Shown: positions 32,680-42,030, numbered from the stretch's first letter. The stretch is DNA of 64,000 nucleotides from Selenomonas dianae (GCF_030644225.1 NZ_CP128650.1:2315001-2379000); one strand, 5' to 3'. The notes: generated by a model from the sequence alone, not told the origin. Numbers and translations: made by a program.

Positions 32680-33778
32680 AGCGGAATTTTCCTCCCCCGT
32701 ATTTGTACCATGCGGCACACGTCCCCTCGACCGACACCATGCAGGGGCCAATCGCGTGTTCCGGTACACAAGCCCTGCCAAAGAGAGCGCAGTCGCGCGG
32801 CACGATGGCACCGCGCAGCACCTCGCCGCAACGGCAGCCGTGCCGCCCGTCGCCGCCCACGTCGATCACGAGCGGGCGCACGCGGGCAAAGTCGAACGCT
32901 GCATATTCCTCCCGCATCGAAAGCCCCGAGGCAGGGATCATCCCCAGCCCGCGCCAGCGCACCGCCGCAGGTTCATAGACGCGCTCCATCGCCGCACGCG
33001 CGACCGGATTGCCCGCCCGCCGCACAACACTCTCGTAGGCGTTCTCAATGCGCGCCTCCCCTGCGCCAATCTGACGCACGATCTGATGCAGGGCACGCAG
33101 AATTTCAAGCGGGGCAAAGCCGCCCACAACGCCGGGGATATGGTAGTCCTGCGCGAGGAACGCAAAGGCATCCGTCCCCGTCACCACCGCAACGTGTCCC
33201 GGCAGGAGGAATCCGTCAACGTGCGTCTCACCACCATCGAGGAGCGCACGCATCACGGGCGGGACAAGCTTTTGCGCAGACAGCAAAAAGAAGTTCCCGC
33301 GCCCCTGTGCCTTCGCTGCGAGCACCGCCGCCGCCTCGGTCGGGGCGGTCGTTTCAAATCCGACGGCAAGGAATACAACCTGCTTGCTCGGGTTTTCCGC
33401 CGCAATCGTGAGCGCATCAAGCGGCGTGTAGACGATGCGGACATCCGCGCCCTGCGCCTGCGCCGCGGCAAGGCTTGAGCGCGTCCCCGGCACCTTCAGC
33501 ATATCGCCGAACGTCGTGATGATGACATCCGCCATCCCCGCATACGCAATCGCCGCATCGATGTAGTCGTCCGCTGTCACGCAGACGGGGCAGCCGGGAC
33601 CCGAGACCAGCTCGATGCCCTCGGGCAAAATCTGCCGCAGTCCCGCACGGAAAATCGCAACCGTATGCGTGCCGCAGACCTCCATAATGCGGATGGCTTT
33701 GCCGTGCGATGCGAGCACCGCCCGCATCTCTTTGATCATTGCCGCCGCAAGCTGCTGCGTCTCCTGCACAGCCGTCAT
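32669..33778 (-). CDS. hypD: Hydrogenase maturation factor HypD
   Basis: A 369-residue iron-sulfur scaffold on which Fe(CN)2CO is assembled with HypC. Conserved elements are MEVCGTHTVAIFRAG (residues 32-46), SGPGCPVCVT, the central GFETTAPTEAA, and a Cys-rich C-terminus with GRHGCRCGEVLRG, where the 4Fe-4S cluster binds. Its start overlaps the hypC stop by 4 bases (ATGA) and its end overlaps hypE, so hypC-D-E are translated as a coupled set. Confidence 0.95.
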   Translation of the reverse strand: MTAVQETQQLAAAMIKEMRAVLASHGKAIRIMEVCGTHTVAIFRAGLRQILPEGIELVSGPGCPVCVTADDYIDAAIAYAGMADVIITTFGDMLKVPGTRSSLAAAQAQGADVRIVYTPLDALTIAAENPSKQVVFLAVGFETTAPTEAAAVLAAKAQGRGNFFLLSAQKLVPPVMRALLDGGETHVDGFLLPGHVAVVTGTDAFAFLAQDYHIPGVVGGFAPLEILRALHQIVRQIGAGEARIENAYESVVRRAGNPVARAAMERVYEPAAVRWRGLGMIPASGLSMREEYAAFDFARVRPLVIDVGGDGRHGCRCGEVLRGAIVPRDCALFGRACVPEHAIGPCMVSVEGTCAAWYKYGGGKFRYGA

Positions 33779-34014
33779 GAAAGTGCCTCCACCGTACGCG
33801 GCGCACCGTGCATCTCCGCCCGCAGCGCCTCGATGCGCTCCGCCTCATCCGCCTCTACAACCTGCATTGCAAAGCCTGCATGAACGAGCACATAGTCCCC
33901 CACCGCCGCCTCGGGCAGCAACATGAGGCTTGCCGCGCGGCGCACCCCGCTCACCTCCACCGAGGCAAGCTGATCCTGTATGTCAACGATTTTTGCAGGA
34001 ACTGCTAAACACAT
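33775..34014 (-). CDS. hypC: Hydrogenase assembly chaperone HypC
   Basis: A 79-residue chaperone that shuttles the Fe(CN)2CO unit from HypD to the large-subunit precursor. The N-terminal MCLAVPAKIV carries the essential Cys2. ASVEVSGVRRAASLMLLPEA and VGDYVLVHAGFAMQVVEADEA follow the family. I chose ATG 34014, which gives Met-Cys; a longer frame upstream is spurious. hypF ends 94 bases upstream of it. Confidence 0.95.
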   Translation of the reverse strand: MCLAVPAKIVDIQDQLASVEVSGVRRAASLMLLPEAAVGDYVLVHAGFAMQVVEADEAERIEALRAEMHGAPRTVEALS

Positions 34015-34108
34015 ACCGTATCCTTCCCTATGATTATATCTATGGCATGTTTCATCGTCATGCCGTAAAGTAACGCAAGCAGTGCGATGCTCCCATAATA
34101 ATATTCTA

Positions 34109-36436
34109 TCATCCCATCCGTGCGCGCGCCACCGCCGCCTGTCCGTACGCGATCCCGCCATCGTTCGGCGGGACGAGATGCGGCAGGAGCACACGGAAAT
34201 CGTCGAGACGCGCGAGCAGATTCTCAAGCAGCAGTGCATTCTGAAACACGCCGCCCGAAAGCGCCGCCGTGCGAATCCCCGTCCGCGCCGCCAGAATGCC
34301 GAGCATCTCCGTCACCGCCGCCGCCATCGTCACATGGAAATCGAGCGCACGTCCCGCACGCTCCTCCTCCGTCAGCCGCTCCGCCCCGTCCGCCAGTGCG
34401 TGCAGCACAGGCAGGAAGTCCACCGTCATCGGCACAGACACGCAGTTCATACGATACGGCAGCACGACACCCGTCCGCCGCGCCCGCCGCGCACAGAGCT
34501 CCAGCTCGATTGCCGCCTGTCCCTCGTACGCATTCACGCGGCATACGCCAAGGAGCGCCGCCGCCGCATCAAAGAGCCGCCCCGCACTCGAAGTCGGCGG
34601 CGCATTCACCCCCGCCGCCGTCGCCTGCATCAGCAGTTCCCATCCTGTCGGAAGCTCCGCCGCGAACTGCGGCGCATATTTTTCCAAATCCCCGCCATAC
34701 ATCCCATGGAGCACCCAGAGCGCGAGCCGCCACGGCTCTTTCGCCGCGCGGTCGCCGCCCGGCAGAGGCAGATATGCAAAATGTGCCAACCGCTCATAGT
34801 CCGCGAGATTGGCGGCCATGAACTCCCCGCCCCACGCCGTGCCGTCGTCCCCGTATCCCGTCCCGTCGAGTGCAACGCCGAGCACGCGCTCATGACAGGC
34901 GTGTTCTGCGAGCACCGCCGCGATGTGGGCATGATGGTGCTGCACGCGGACGAGTGAAAGTCCCCCCCGCGCGGCACGCACCGCCATGTACTGCCCCGAG
35001 AGGTACGCAGGATGGAGATCGGCGGCAAGCATCTCCGGCTGCACGGCAAAGAACCGCTCGTAATGCGCAATCGTCGCCTCGTACGAGGCGAGCACACTGC
35101 ACTCCGTCAAATCCCCGATGTGCTCGCTCAGAAACGCCTCCATGCCGCGCGTGAGGCAAAATGTATTTTTCAGCTCCGCCCCGCCCGCAAGAACGGCATT
35201 CCCGTGCGCAGCGGACAATGCGAGCGGCATCGGGGCAAAGCCGCGGCTGCGGCGGATCATCTGCCGCCCGCCCGCCGTCATGCGCATCACCGAATCGTCA
35301 ACGCGGTGTACAATCGCGCGGTTATGCACGAGCACCGCATCCGCAATCCCCGCCAGCCCCCGCACGGCAACATCATCCTCGTACATCATCGGCGCGCCGC
35401 TGAGATTCGCACTCGTCATCACCCAGAGATCGTTTGTCCCAAGCAAAAGCAGATGCACGGGCGCATACGGCAGCAGCACGCCGAGATATGCATTCCCCGG
35501 CGCAACGCTCTGTGCAACAGCATCCGCCGCATCCGCACGCCGACGGAGCAGTACAATCGGTGCGGCGGACGAGGTGAGCCACCGCTCCTCCTCCTCGGAG
35601 ACGACGCACAGCGACCGCACCAGTTCCATCGACCCCGCCATCACGGCGAGCGCCTTCGCCTCACGGTGCTTCCTCGCCCGCAGGCAACGCACCGCCGCGT
35701 CACTGCGCGCATCGCACGCGAGATGATAGCCCCCGATGCCCTTGACCGCGAGGGTGCCGCCCGCCGCGACAATCGCCCGCGCCCGCACGAGCGGCTCGCC
35801 CTCCTCCGCCGCCCCATCGACGAGGAGACGGTAGGAGGGGCCGCACACCGCGCACGCATTCGGCTGCGCGTGAAAGCGGCGGTCAGCGGGATCGTCGTAC
35901 TCCCGCTGACACGCGGGACACATCTGAAATGCCGCCATCGAGGTCAGCGGGCGGTCATACGGCACGCCGCGAATGATCGAGTAGCGCGGGCCGCAGTTCG
36001 TACAGTTTGTAAAGGCGTAGCCGTACCGCCTGTTTTCCGCAGACAAAATCTCACGGCGGCAGTCGGCGCAGACGGCGAGATCGGGTGAAACGAGCGTCCG
36101 TGCCGCCGCGCCCTGCGGACTGGCAAGGATGTGAAAATCCTCCGCGCCCGTTGGGGGAATCTCCGCGAACGTCACCGCAGTCACAGATGCCGCGCACGGA
36201 GCTTTGTCACGCAGCCCCGTCGCAAACGCGTCGAGCGCCGCCGCCGTCCCCTCCGCCTCGATGCCGACGCCCGCGCTGTCGTTCCACACGCATCCCGCAA
36301 GACCGTGTTCCCGTGCGAGACGGTAGACAAAGGGGCGGTAGCCCACCCCCTGCACAATCCCCGAAACACGAAAAGCGCGCCTTGTACGCGCGCCTCCCGC
36401 AGGATGTATCAGATTTCCGCCCGAATGCACGCTCAC
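34109..36436 (-). CDS. hypF: Carbamoyltransferase HypF
   Basis: A 775-residue enzyme that activates carbamoyl phosphate and transfers the carbamoyl group to HypE. Domains in order are the acylphosphatase-like (FRVSGIVQGVGYRPFVYRLA, about 20-105), the two zinc fingers (CADCRREI, CTNCGPRYS, CPACQREYDD, CAVCGPSY), the YrdC-like domain (IKGIGGYHLACDA region), and the Kae1-like carbamoyltransferase (VQHHHAHIAAVLAEH, LDGTGYGDDGTAWGGEF, LSGGVFQNALLLE). GTG 36436 is chosen because it overlaps the hyaD stop (GTGA); TTG 36484 would add 16 residues lacking family features. Confidence 0.95.
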   Translation of the reverse strand: MSVHSGGNLIHPAGGARTRRAFRVSGIVQGVGYRPFVYRLAREHGLAGCVWNDSAGVGIEAEGTAAALDAFATGLRDKAPCAASVTAVTFAEIPPTGAEDFHILASPQGAAARTLVSPDLAVCADCRREILSAENRRYGYAFTNCTNCGPRYSIIRGVPYDRPLTSMAAFQMCPACQREYDDPADRRFHAQPNACAVCGPSYRLLVDGAAEEGEPLVRARAIVAAGGTLAVKGIGGYHLACDARSDAAVRCLRARKHREAKALAVMAGSMELVRSLCVVSEEEERWLTSSAAPIVLLRRRADAADAVAQSVAPGNAYLGVLLPYAPVHLLLLGTNDLWVMTSANLSGAPMMYEDDVAVRGLAGIADAVLVHNRAIVHRVDDSVMRMTAGGRQMIRRSRGFAPMPLALSAAHGNAVLAGGAELKNTFCLTRGMEAFLSEHIGDLTECSVLASYEATIAHYERFFAVQPEMLAADLHPAYLSGQYMAVRAARGGLSLVRVQHHHAHIAAVLAEHACHERVLGVALDGTGYGDDGTAWGGEFMAANLADYERLAHFAYLPLPGGDRAAKEPWRLALWVLHGMYGGDLEKYAPQFAAELPTGWELLMQATAAGVNAPPTSSAGRLFDAAAALLGVCRVNAYEGQAAIELELCARRARRTGVVLPYRMNCVSVPMTVDFLPVLHALADGAERLTEEERAGRALDFHVTMAAAVTEMLGILAARTGIRTAALSGGVFQNALLLENLLARLDDFRVLLPHLVPPNDGGIAYGQAAVARARMG

Positions 36437-36966
36437 GCGCTCCGACGACGCTGTGCCGGCCGCTCTGCGGGAACAATGCCCCAACGCACCAGCTCCTCCA
36501 CCGCCCGATGCGCAAAGCGCGGCAGTGCCGCCGCCATCTCCGGACTGAGCGTCAGCCCCGCCGTCACCTCATACGGCTGCATCCCGAGCACAACGACGTT
36601 CGGGATCGCCCGATCCGTGACCGTCAGCCACGCGAGCACATCCTGAATCCCGATCTCGTGCGAGGACATCTTCTCCTGAAAATGCGCCATCACCGCATCG
36701 TTTTCAAAGCGGTAGACCGTACCCGCAGGCGCATCGCCCGCGACGGCATCGAGGATGAGCAGCTTCTGTGTCCCCGTGACGAAATGCAGCAGCTCGGGAC
36801 CGAGCGTCCCCCCGTCGAGCAAACGGACATCGTGCGGAAAGCGGAAGTGCTCCTCCAGATACTCCACGGCACGCACGCCAAAGCCCTCGTCCCGTAAAAT
36901 GATATTGCCGATCCCGAGCACCGTCACGGGTGCCACCGCAACCAACTGGTCATGGATCACTCTCAT
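36433..36966 (-). CDS. hyaD: Hydrogenase maturation endopeptidase (HyaD/HybD family)
   Basis: A 177-residue protease that removes the C-terminal extension of the large subunit after nickel insertion. The pattern is VLGIGNIILRDEGFGVRAVE (Glu and nickel-sensing region near residue 27), LLDGGTLGPELL, and the His region SSHEIGIQDVLAW. ATG 36966 has GGAGGAAGG upstream. It lies between hypB and hypF with a 4-base overlap into hypF, so maturation protease and carbamoyltransferase are coupled. Confidence 0.93.
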   Translation of the reverse strand: MRVIHDQLVAVAPVTVLGIGNIILRDEGFGVRAVEYLEEHFRFPHDVRLLDGGTLGPELLHFVTGTQKLLILDAVAGDAPAGTVYRFENDAVMAHFQEKMSSHEIGIQDVLAWLTVTDRAIPNVVVLGMQPYEVTAGLTLSPEMAAALPRFAHRAVEELVRWGIVPAERPAQRRRSA

Positions 36967-36982
36967 CGCCTTCCTCCTATTG

Positions 36983-37645
36983 TCACGCCTGTTTCTTCTT
37001 CGCCCGCACCTGCCCGCGCAGCCAGTCCTGCCACGCCGGGAGACCCTCGCCCGTGCGGCACGAGATGGGCAGCACCGCGATCCCCGGATGGAGTGCCGTG
37101 ATGTCCTGCTCCGCCGCTGCCCTGTCGAAATTCGTATAGGGCAAGAGGTCAATTTTATTGAGGAGCGCCACGGCAGACTCCTTGAAAATGAGCGGGTATT
37201 TCAGCGGCTTGTCGTCGCCCTCCGTGATGCTGAGCGCGACCGCCTTCGCATCCTCGCCGAGCGCGAACTCGGCGGGGCAGACGAGGTTGCCAACATTCTC
37301 GATCACAACGAGGTCGAGCGCGGTGAGATCGAGTTTGTCCAGAGCAGCCGCGACCATCGCCGCATCCAGATGACAGCCGCCGCTCGTGTTGATCTGCACG
37401 ACGGGTGCGCCGCACCGCTCGATGCGCGCCGCGTCCTTCGTCGTGAACAGATCGCCCTCGATCACCGCCATGCGCAGCTCCCCGCCGAGCGCCGCAAGCG
37501 TCCGCTCCAGCAGCGAGGTCTTGCCGCAGCCCGGCGAGCCGAGGAGGTTCAGCGCATAGATCCCGTGCCGCGCAAAGAGCGCCGCATTCTCCGCCGCCGC
37601 CGCCTCGTTCCTGCCGAGGATGTCCGCCTTTACAACTACCTTCAT
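36983..37645 (-). CDS. hypB: Hydrogenase nickel incorporation GTPase HypB
   Basis: A 220-residue GTPase that works with HypA to insert nickel. P-loop GSPGCGKTSLLE (near 36-47), switch EGDLFTTKDA, INTSGGCHLDA with Cys-His metal ligands at the dimer interface, ENVGNLVCPAEF, and NKIDLLPY for guanine. It has no His-rich or N-terminal CCxxC extension, so nickel storage must lie elsewhere, perhaps in the small Cys-rich protein two genes upstream. Confidence 0.95.
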   Translation of the reverse strand: MKVVVKADILGRNEAAAAENAALFARHGIYALNLLGSPGCGKTSLLERTLAALGGELRMAVIEGDLFTTKDAARIERCGAPVVQINTSGGCHLDAAMVAAALDKLDLTALDLVVIENVGNLVCPAEFALGEDAKAVALSITEGDDKPLKYPLIFKESAVALLNKIDLLPYTNFDRAAAEQDITALHPGIAVLPISCRTGEGLPAWQDWLRGQVRAKKKQA

Positions 37646-37648
37646 ATC

Positions 37649-37987
37649 CTATTCCATCTCTATATAGTCCACACGCATCTCGCGCCCGTGCGTCATCTCC
37701 ATCCCGCCGCCGCAGACGGGGCAGAGAACGTCTGCGGGGCGCAGCCGCCGCTCTCTGCCGCAATCATGGCAGCGTCCCGCAAGGGGAATGCACTCCCACG
37801 TCAGTGCCGCCGTCTCCGCCATGGTCCCGCGTACGAGCACCCGAAAGGCAAGCGTCAGCGCCTCCGTTTCCACCCCCGAGAGCTCACCGAGCAGGAGATG
37901 GATACGGTCAATGCGCTGTGCCTTATTTTCATGGGCATAGTCAAGAGCGATGTCCAAGATTCCCTCGGCAATCGCCATCTCGTGCAT
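37649..37987 (-). CDS. hypA: Hydrogenase nickel chaperone HypA
   Basis: A 112-residue nickel metallochaperone. The N-terminal MHEMAIAEGIL provides His2 for nickel, and the two pairs CHDC and CPVC (near residues 73-76 and 88-91) form the structural zinc site. ATG 37987 is chosen so that the protein starts Met-His; the longer frame is spurious. One base separates it from the upstream 80-residue gene and three from hypB. Confidence 0.95.
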   Translation of the reverse strand: MHEMAIAEGILDIALDYAHENKAQRIDRIHLLLGELSGVETEALTLAFRVLVRGTMAETAALTWECIPLAGRCHDCGRERRLRPADVLCPVCGGGMEMTHGREMRVDYIEME

Positions 37988-37988
37988 C

Positions 37989-38231
37989 CTAGAGCTCCGC
38001 CGAGAGATTGTGCGCGGCAAACGTGGAGATCAGCTCCATCATCTTCGTTTTTGCCGGATCATAGTCCACTGTCGTTTCACCGTCATGCGTATGTATATGC
38101 ACATAGAGAACGCCGGGCAGCCCGAGGAGTGCCTTCTCCACAGCGGCGGCATTCTCCTCCGTATAGCCCTTGACAAAAAACTGTAAATGCGTGGTGCTCT
38201 CCGCGAGTCCACAACCGCATTCTTTACACAT
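37989..38231 (-). CDS. Small Cys-rich HMA-like protein in the hydrogenase operon
   Basis: An 80-residue protein. It opens with MCKECGCG, a C-x2-C-x-C cluster, and continues with LQFFVKGYTEENAAAVEKAL and VHIHTHDGETTVDYDPAK, a beta-alpha-beta pattern like heavy-metal-associated (ferredoxin-fold) domains but without their usual internal C-x2-C. GTGs are not needed: ATG 38231 has AAAGGAG upstream. Its stop is 1 base before hypA. A role as nickel carrier or as donor to HypA is a reasonable guess, based on Cys content and position only. Confidence 0.7.
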   Translation of the reverse strand: MCKECGCGLAESTTHLQFFVKGYTEENAAAVEKALLGLPGVLYVHIHTHDGETTVDYDPAKTKMMELISTFAAHNLSAEL

Positions 38232-38304
38232 AAAAATCTCCTTTGTATTCTACGCTTGCGCAATGAAGCGTTCGCGTTGGACACGCAGAAACGCTCCCAA
38301 AGGT

Positions 38305-38988
38305 TTACTCCACATCCTTCGCATCGGCGGGCGTATGCCGCAGCAGCTTCGACCCTGCGAACATACTCGACACCTCCGCCTCGCCCTCCATGAACTCCGC
38401 ACGGATGACCATGTAGAAATGTCCGATGGCAAAGAGAATGATCGCCCACGCTGCATAGTGATGCACGAAATGCGACATGAACTCGTTGCCGAGGACACGG
38501 TTCACCCAGCCGAACAGGATGCCGCCGATCGCCGACGGCTCCGTCATATAGTACATGGCAAAGCCCGTCAGCACCTCGATGGCGACGAGCACATACAGCC
38601 CTGCATACGAAGCGCGCGCCAGAGGGTTGCGCAGGAACGGCGCGTGCGACGGCTTGATGAGCGCATAGTGCAGACCGACATCCATCATGTCGCGGTAGTA
38701 CTGCTTTTTCCAGAAATGCGGGAAAAGGCGGTCGCCGCGATTGATGATAAAGCCGTAGACGCGCCCGATGAAGCCCGCACAGAACGCAAACGCCGCAATG
38801 AAGTGGATGTTGCGCACGAGGTTCATCAGGAGCGGCGTATCCGTCGGCTCGGAGGCGAGAATGACGGGCGGCTTCGTGATGAGGAAGCCCGTGATAAAGA
38901 GCACGATGATCGCAATGACCATCAGCCAGTGAAAGATGCGCAGGAAGGGACTGAAGAGGTAATATTCCTTGCGTACTTCTTGTTTCAT
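38305..38988 (-). CDS. hyaC: Ni/Fe-hydrogenase b-type cytochrome subunit
   Basis: A 227-residue integral membrane diheme cytochrome that passes electrons from hydrogen to the quinone pool. Four hydrophobic helices are visible (near residues 20-38, 62-80, 128-148 and 180-200) with candidate heme ligands in RIFHWLM, RNIHFIAAF and FMSHFVHHYAAW. It follows the large subunit after 12 bases. Length and hydrophobic pattern match HyaC/HupC. The operon thus encodes a membrane-bound uptake hydrogenase. Confidence 0.93.
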   Translation of the reverse strand: MKQEVRKEYYLFSPFLRIFHWLMVIAIIVLFITGFLITKPPVILASEPTDTPLLMNLVRNIHFIAAFAFCAGFIGRVYGFIINRGDRLFPHFWKKQYYRDMMDVGLHYALIKPSHAPFLRNPLARASYAGLYVLVAIEVLTGFAMYYMTEPSAIGGILFGWVNRVLGNEFMSHFVHHYAAWAIILFAIGHFYMVIRAEFMEGEAEVSSMFAGSKLLRHTPADAKDVE

Positions 38989-39000
38989 GCGGATCGCCCC

Positions 39001-40914
39001 CTATTCGTCCACGCGCACGCCGGCGTAGGGGTCGGTCGTGACGACGCGGATCTTCTCCCCCTTTGCGTTAAAGAGGTGCGTCGCGCACGCCATGCACGGA
39101 TCGAACGAGCGCACCGCCTTCACGATCTCCAGCGGCTTGTCGGCGATCTTGACGGGCGTATCCATCATCGCCATCTCGTACGCACCGTGTCCCGCTGCAT
39201 CATCGCGCGGACAGGCGTTCCACGTCGTCGGCACAACCGCTTGATAGTTGGCGATCTTGCCGTCCTTGATGACCGCCCAGTGACTGAGCGCACCGCGCGG
39301 CGCTTCGTAGAAGCCGACGCCCTTCGCCTCCTTCGGCCACGAGGAGGGATCCCACTTGTCGTTGTTCACCACGCGCGTGTCGCCGCTCTTAATGTTCGCG
39401 ACGAGCTTGTCAAAGAAGAACTTGCTGATCTCCGCCTGCAGCTGCGCATCGAGCGCACGCGCCGCCGTGCGGCCGACCGTCGAGGGCAGCCACGCCTCGG
39501 CAGGAACGCCGAGCACCTTCGTCACCGCGTCGATCTGATCGACAATCATCTGCTCCGCCCACGTGAGGTCGCCGAGCAGCCCCTGCTTTGCCTTCGTGTA
39601 GAGGACGATGTAGCGCGCCAAGGGGCCGACCTCGCAGAGCTTGCCGCGCCATTTCGGCGTCTTGAGCCACGAGTATTTGCCCTGCTCGTTCAGCGCCTTC
39701 CACTCCGTCTTGGTACCTTCCTTCGGCTCTGTGTAGTGCGGCTTCGTCTCGCCCTCCCACGGGTGCAGCCCCTTGCTGTCGCCGCCGCTGTACTCGTACC
39801 AGCCGTGTTCGACGCTCTCGCTGATGACCTCGGGGTCGGAGACATCCTCCATCTTAAAGTCATAGACCTTCGCCTGCATCACGCCGCCCGCAAAGTTCTC
39901 GACGACGCCGTTGCAGCGTACGAGCAGATCCTTGAAAAAGTCGCCGTTCGTTGCGCCTGAGAACGGCTCCTCGGGGAACATCCCGAATCCGAGCACGCGC
40001 TCCTTGGCGAGCCCGCCGCCCGAGGTGTAGCCCTTCTGCACATACAGATGCCCGATGGCGAGCACATCCGGCAGATAGTAGTTGTTCATCATGTGGCGTG
40101 CGGACTGGATCGAGCGATCCACAATCGCAAGCCGCGCCGTGTTGATCGGTGCGTTGCCGTCCTCCATCGAGATGGAGCAGGGCATACCGCCGAGACAATA
40201 GTGCGGGTGCGGGTTCTTGCCGCCAAAGACGACGTGCGGAACGACGAGATCCTTCTGCTTGTCCAGCATTTCAAGATAGTGGGAAATCGCCATGAGATGC
40301 ACCTCGGGCGGCAGCATCTGATAGTCGGGGTGATCCCACCACTGCGCGGAGAAAATACCGAGCTGGCCGCTCTCCACGATCTTCTGCACCTTCGCCTTGA
40401 TCGCCGCATAGTAGTCCGCGTTCGAGACGGGGAAGTCGTGCGGATACGCCTCCGTCTCAAGTCCCTGTGGGCCGCGGAAGGGCAGACGGTAGGCCCTGAG
40501 CACCGTGTTCTGGAGTGCCGCCGTCGCCGCAGGATCCGCCTTCAGAGCCTCCAACGGGCTGACCCAGTCGAGCGCGTGGAGGTGGTAGAAATGGATGATG
40601 TGATCCTGATGGCCGAGGGATGCCGCGATGATGTTGCGGATGTAGTGTGCGTTCTTCGGGATGGTGATGCCGAGCGCATCCTCGACCGCACGCAGACAGC
40701 CGAGTGCATGGGAGGACGTGCAGACGCCGCAGATGCGCTGGATGTACGCCCACGCATCGCGCGGGTCGCGGTCGTTCATGACGAGCTCAAGCCCGCGCCA
40801 TGCCGTTCCGGAGGAGATGGCATCCGTGACCTTGCCCGTCGCCTCATCCACCTGGATCTCGACGCGCAGATGCCCCTCAATGCGCGTAATCGGGTCAACA
40901 ACAACGTGTTTCAT
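39001..40914 (-). CDS. hyaB: [NiFe] hydrogenase large subunit
   Basis: A 637-residue catalytic subunit. The L1 motif RICGVCTSSH places nickel ligands at Cys62 and Cys65; the L2 motif DPCMACATH gives Cys607 and Cys610 near the C-terminus. After His613 a tail of 24 residues remains, the extension that the HyaD protease would remove after nickel insertion; 24 is somewhat longer than the usual 15 or so. The N-terminal VVVDPITRIEGHLRVE is standard for group 1 enzymes. Its ATG overlaps the small-subunit stop by 4 bases. Confidence 0.97.
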   Translation of the reverse strand: MKHVVVDPITRIEGHLRVEIQVDEATGKVTDAISSGTAWRGLELVMNDRDPRDAWAYIQRICGVCTSSHALGCLRAVEDALGITIPKNAHYIRNIIAASLGHQDHIIHFYHLHALDWVSPLEALKADPAATAALQNTVLRAYRLPFRGPQGLETEAYPHDFPVSNADYYAAIKAKVQKIVESGQLGIFSAQWWDHPDYQMLPPEVHLMAISHYLEMLDKQKDLVVPHVVFGGKNPHPHYCLGGMPCSISMEDGNAPINTARLAIVDRSIQSARHMMNNYYLPDVLAIGHLYVQKGYTSGGGLAKERVLGFGMFPEEPFSGATNGDFFKDLLVRCNGVVENFAGGVMQAKVYDFKMEDVSDPEVISESVEHGWYEYSGGDSKGLHPWEGETKPHYTEPKEGTKTEWKALNEQGKYSWLKTPKWRGKLCEVGPLARYIVLYTKAKQGLLGDLTWAEQMIVDQIDAVTKVLGVPAEAWLPSTVGRTAARALDAQLQAEISKFFFDKLVANIKSGDTRVVNNDKWDPSSWPKEAKGVGFYEAPRGALSHWAVIKDGKIANYQAVVPTTWNACPRDDAAGHGAYEMAMMDTPVKIADKPLEIVKAVRSFDPCMACATHLFNAKGEKIRVVTTDPYAGVRVDE

Positions 40915-41999
40915 TCATGCACCTGCTTTCCCTCGTTTTCAAGCTGCTTCTCGTGACATTTCTTCTGCACAAGGCTCGCGCCCGCGTGTGCCGCGACACC
41001 AACCGCCGTCGCCACGGCAAGCCCCGCACCGACCATATCCACGTCGATGCCGTCATACTCGGGCAGACGTTTCGAGAAGGGCGCATCATCCCAGAAATTC
41101 GCATTGCTGCACCCGATGCAGGGCGCACCCGACTGGATCGGGTACGACATTCCTTGGTACCAGCGCAGATTGCCGCAGGAATTGTATGTCTCAGGTCCTC
41201 GGCACCCGAGGTGATAGAGGCACCAGCCCGCCTTTGCGCCCGCATCGTCAAAGCGATCGGCAAACATCCCCGCATCGAAGAACGGACGGCGATAGCAGGT
41301 GTCGTGGATGCGGTTGCCGTAGAACTGGCGCGGTCTCCCCTCCCCGTCGAGCGGCGGCAGCGTGCCGAAGAGCGCAACGTGCATGACGACCCCCGTCATG
41401 ACCTCGGGGATCGGCGGGCAGCCGGGCACGGCGATGTAGGGCTTCGCCCCGATGAAGGCACGGATGCCGCGCGACTCGGTCGGGTTCGGCGCAGCCGCCT
41501 GGATGCCGCCCGCCGTTGCACACGTGCCGTAGGCAATGACCGCCTTTGCCCCTGCCGCGACGTGCTTCAACGTCTCCATGAAGGGTCTGCCGCCCGACAT
41601 ACAGGTGTAGGCGTGCTCGCCCGCCGCGACCGCACCCTCGACCGCGAGGATGTACTCACCGTGGTACTTCTTGACCGTGGTTTCGAGGTGCTCCTCGAAC
41701 GGCTCGCCGCAGCCGGCACTGAGGACATGACTGTACTCCAGCGCAATGTTGCTGAGCACCAGATCGGACGCGAGCGGCGCACCCGAGCGGATGAACGACT
41801 CATCGCAGCCCGTACACTCGTGCCCGTGCAGCCAGATCACGACCGGCAGCGGCTTCGTCTCCGCCGCCTCGACGACCTTCGTCATCATGTCCGTGCTCAG
41901 CCCCATCAGCGACGTGAGCGTCACGCAGCCCTTCAAAAAGCTGCGCCGACTCATGCCCTTTGCGAGATAGGCCTCCCACAAGCTCTCCCTTTTACTCAC
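40911..41999 (-). CDS. hyaA: [NiFe] hydrogenase small subunit (Tat-exported, membrane-anchored)
   Basis: A 362-residue iron-sulfur subunit. The Tat signal SRRSFLKG lies at residues 17-24 and would carry the folded dimer across the inner membrane. Cluster ligands include GHECTGCDES (proximal), the Cys in CRGPETYN, and CIGCSNANFWD (medial). A C-terminal hydrophobic helix (GAGLAVATAVGVAAHAG) anchors the complex near HyaC, followed by a Cys/Lys-rich tail. The start is GTG 41999 with AGGAGG upstream. It is the first gene of an eleven-gene operon. Confidence 0.96.
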   Translation of the reverse strand: MSKRESLWEAYLAKGMSRRSFLKGCVTLTSLMGLSTDMMTKVVEAAETKPLPVVIWLHGHECTGCDESFIRSGAPLASDLVLSNIALEYSHVLSAGCGEPFEEHLETTVKKYHGEYILAVEGAVAAGEHAYTCMSGGRPFMETLKHVAAGAKAVIAYGTCATAGGIQAAAPNPTESRGIRAFIGAKPYIAVPGCPPIPEVMTGVVMHVALFGTLPPLDGEGRPRQFYGNRIHDTCYRRPFFDAGMFADRFDDAGAKAGWCLYHLGCRGPETYNSCGNLRWYQGMSYPIQSGAPCIGCSNANFWDDAPFSKRLPEYDGIDVDMVGAGLAVATAVGVAAHAGASLVQKKCHEKQLENEGKQVHE

Positions 42000-42030
42000 A
42001 CGAATCCTCCTAATCTATACACCATTTATA

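Noticed and set aside
38249-38285. A possible regulatory site between the cytochrome b gene and the Cys-rich small gene
   Set aside because: GCTTGCGCAATGAAGCGTTCGCG matches a family B right end (in parts), so it is probably a repeat remnant.
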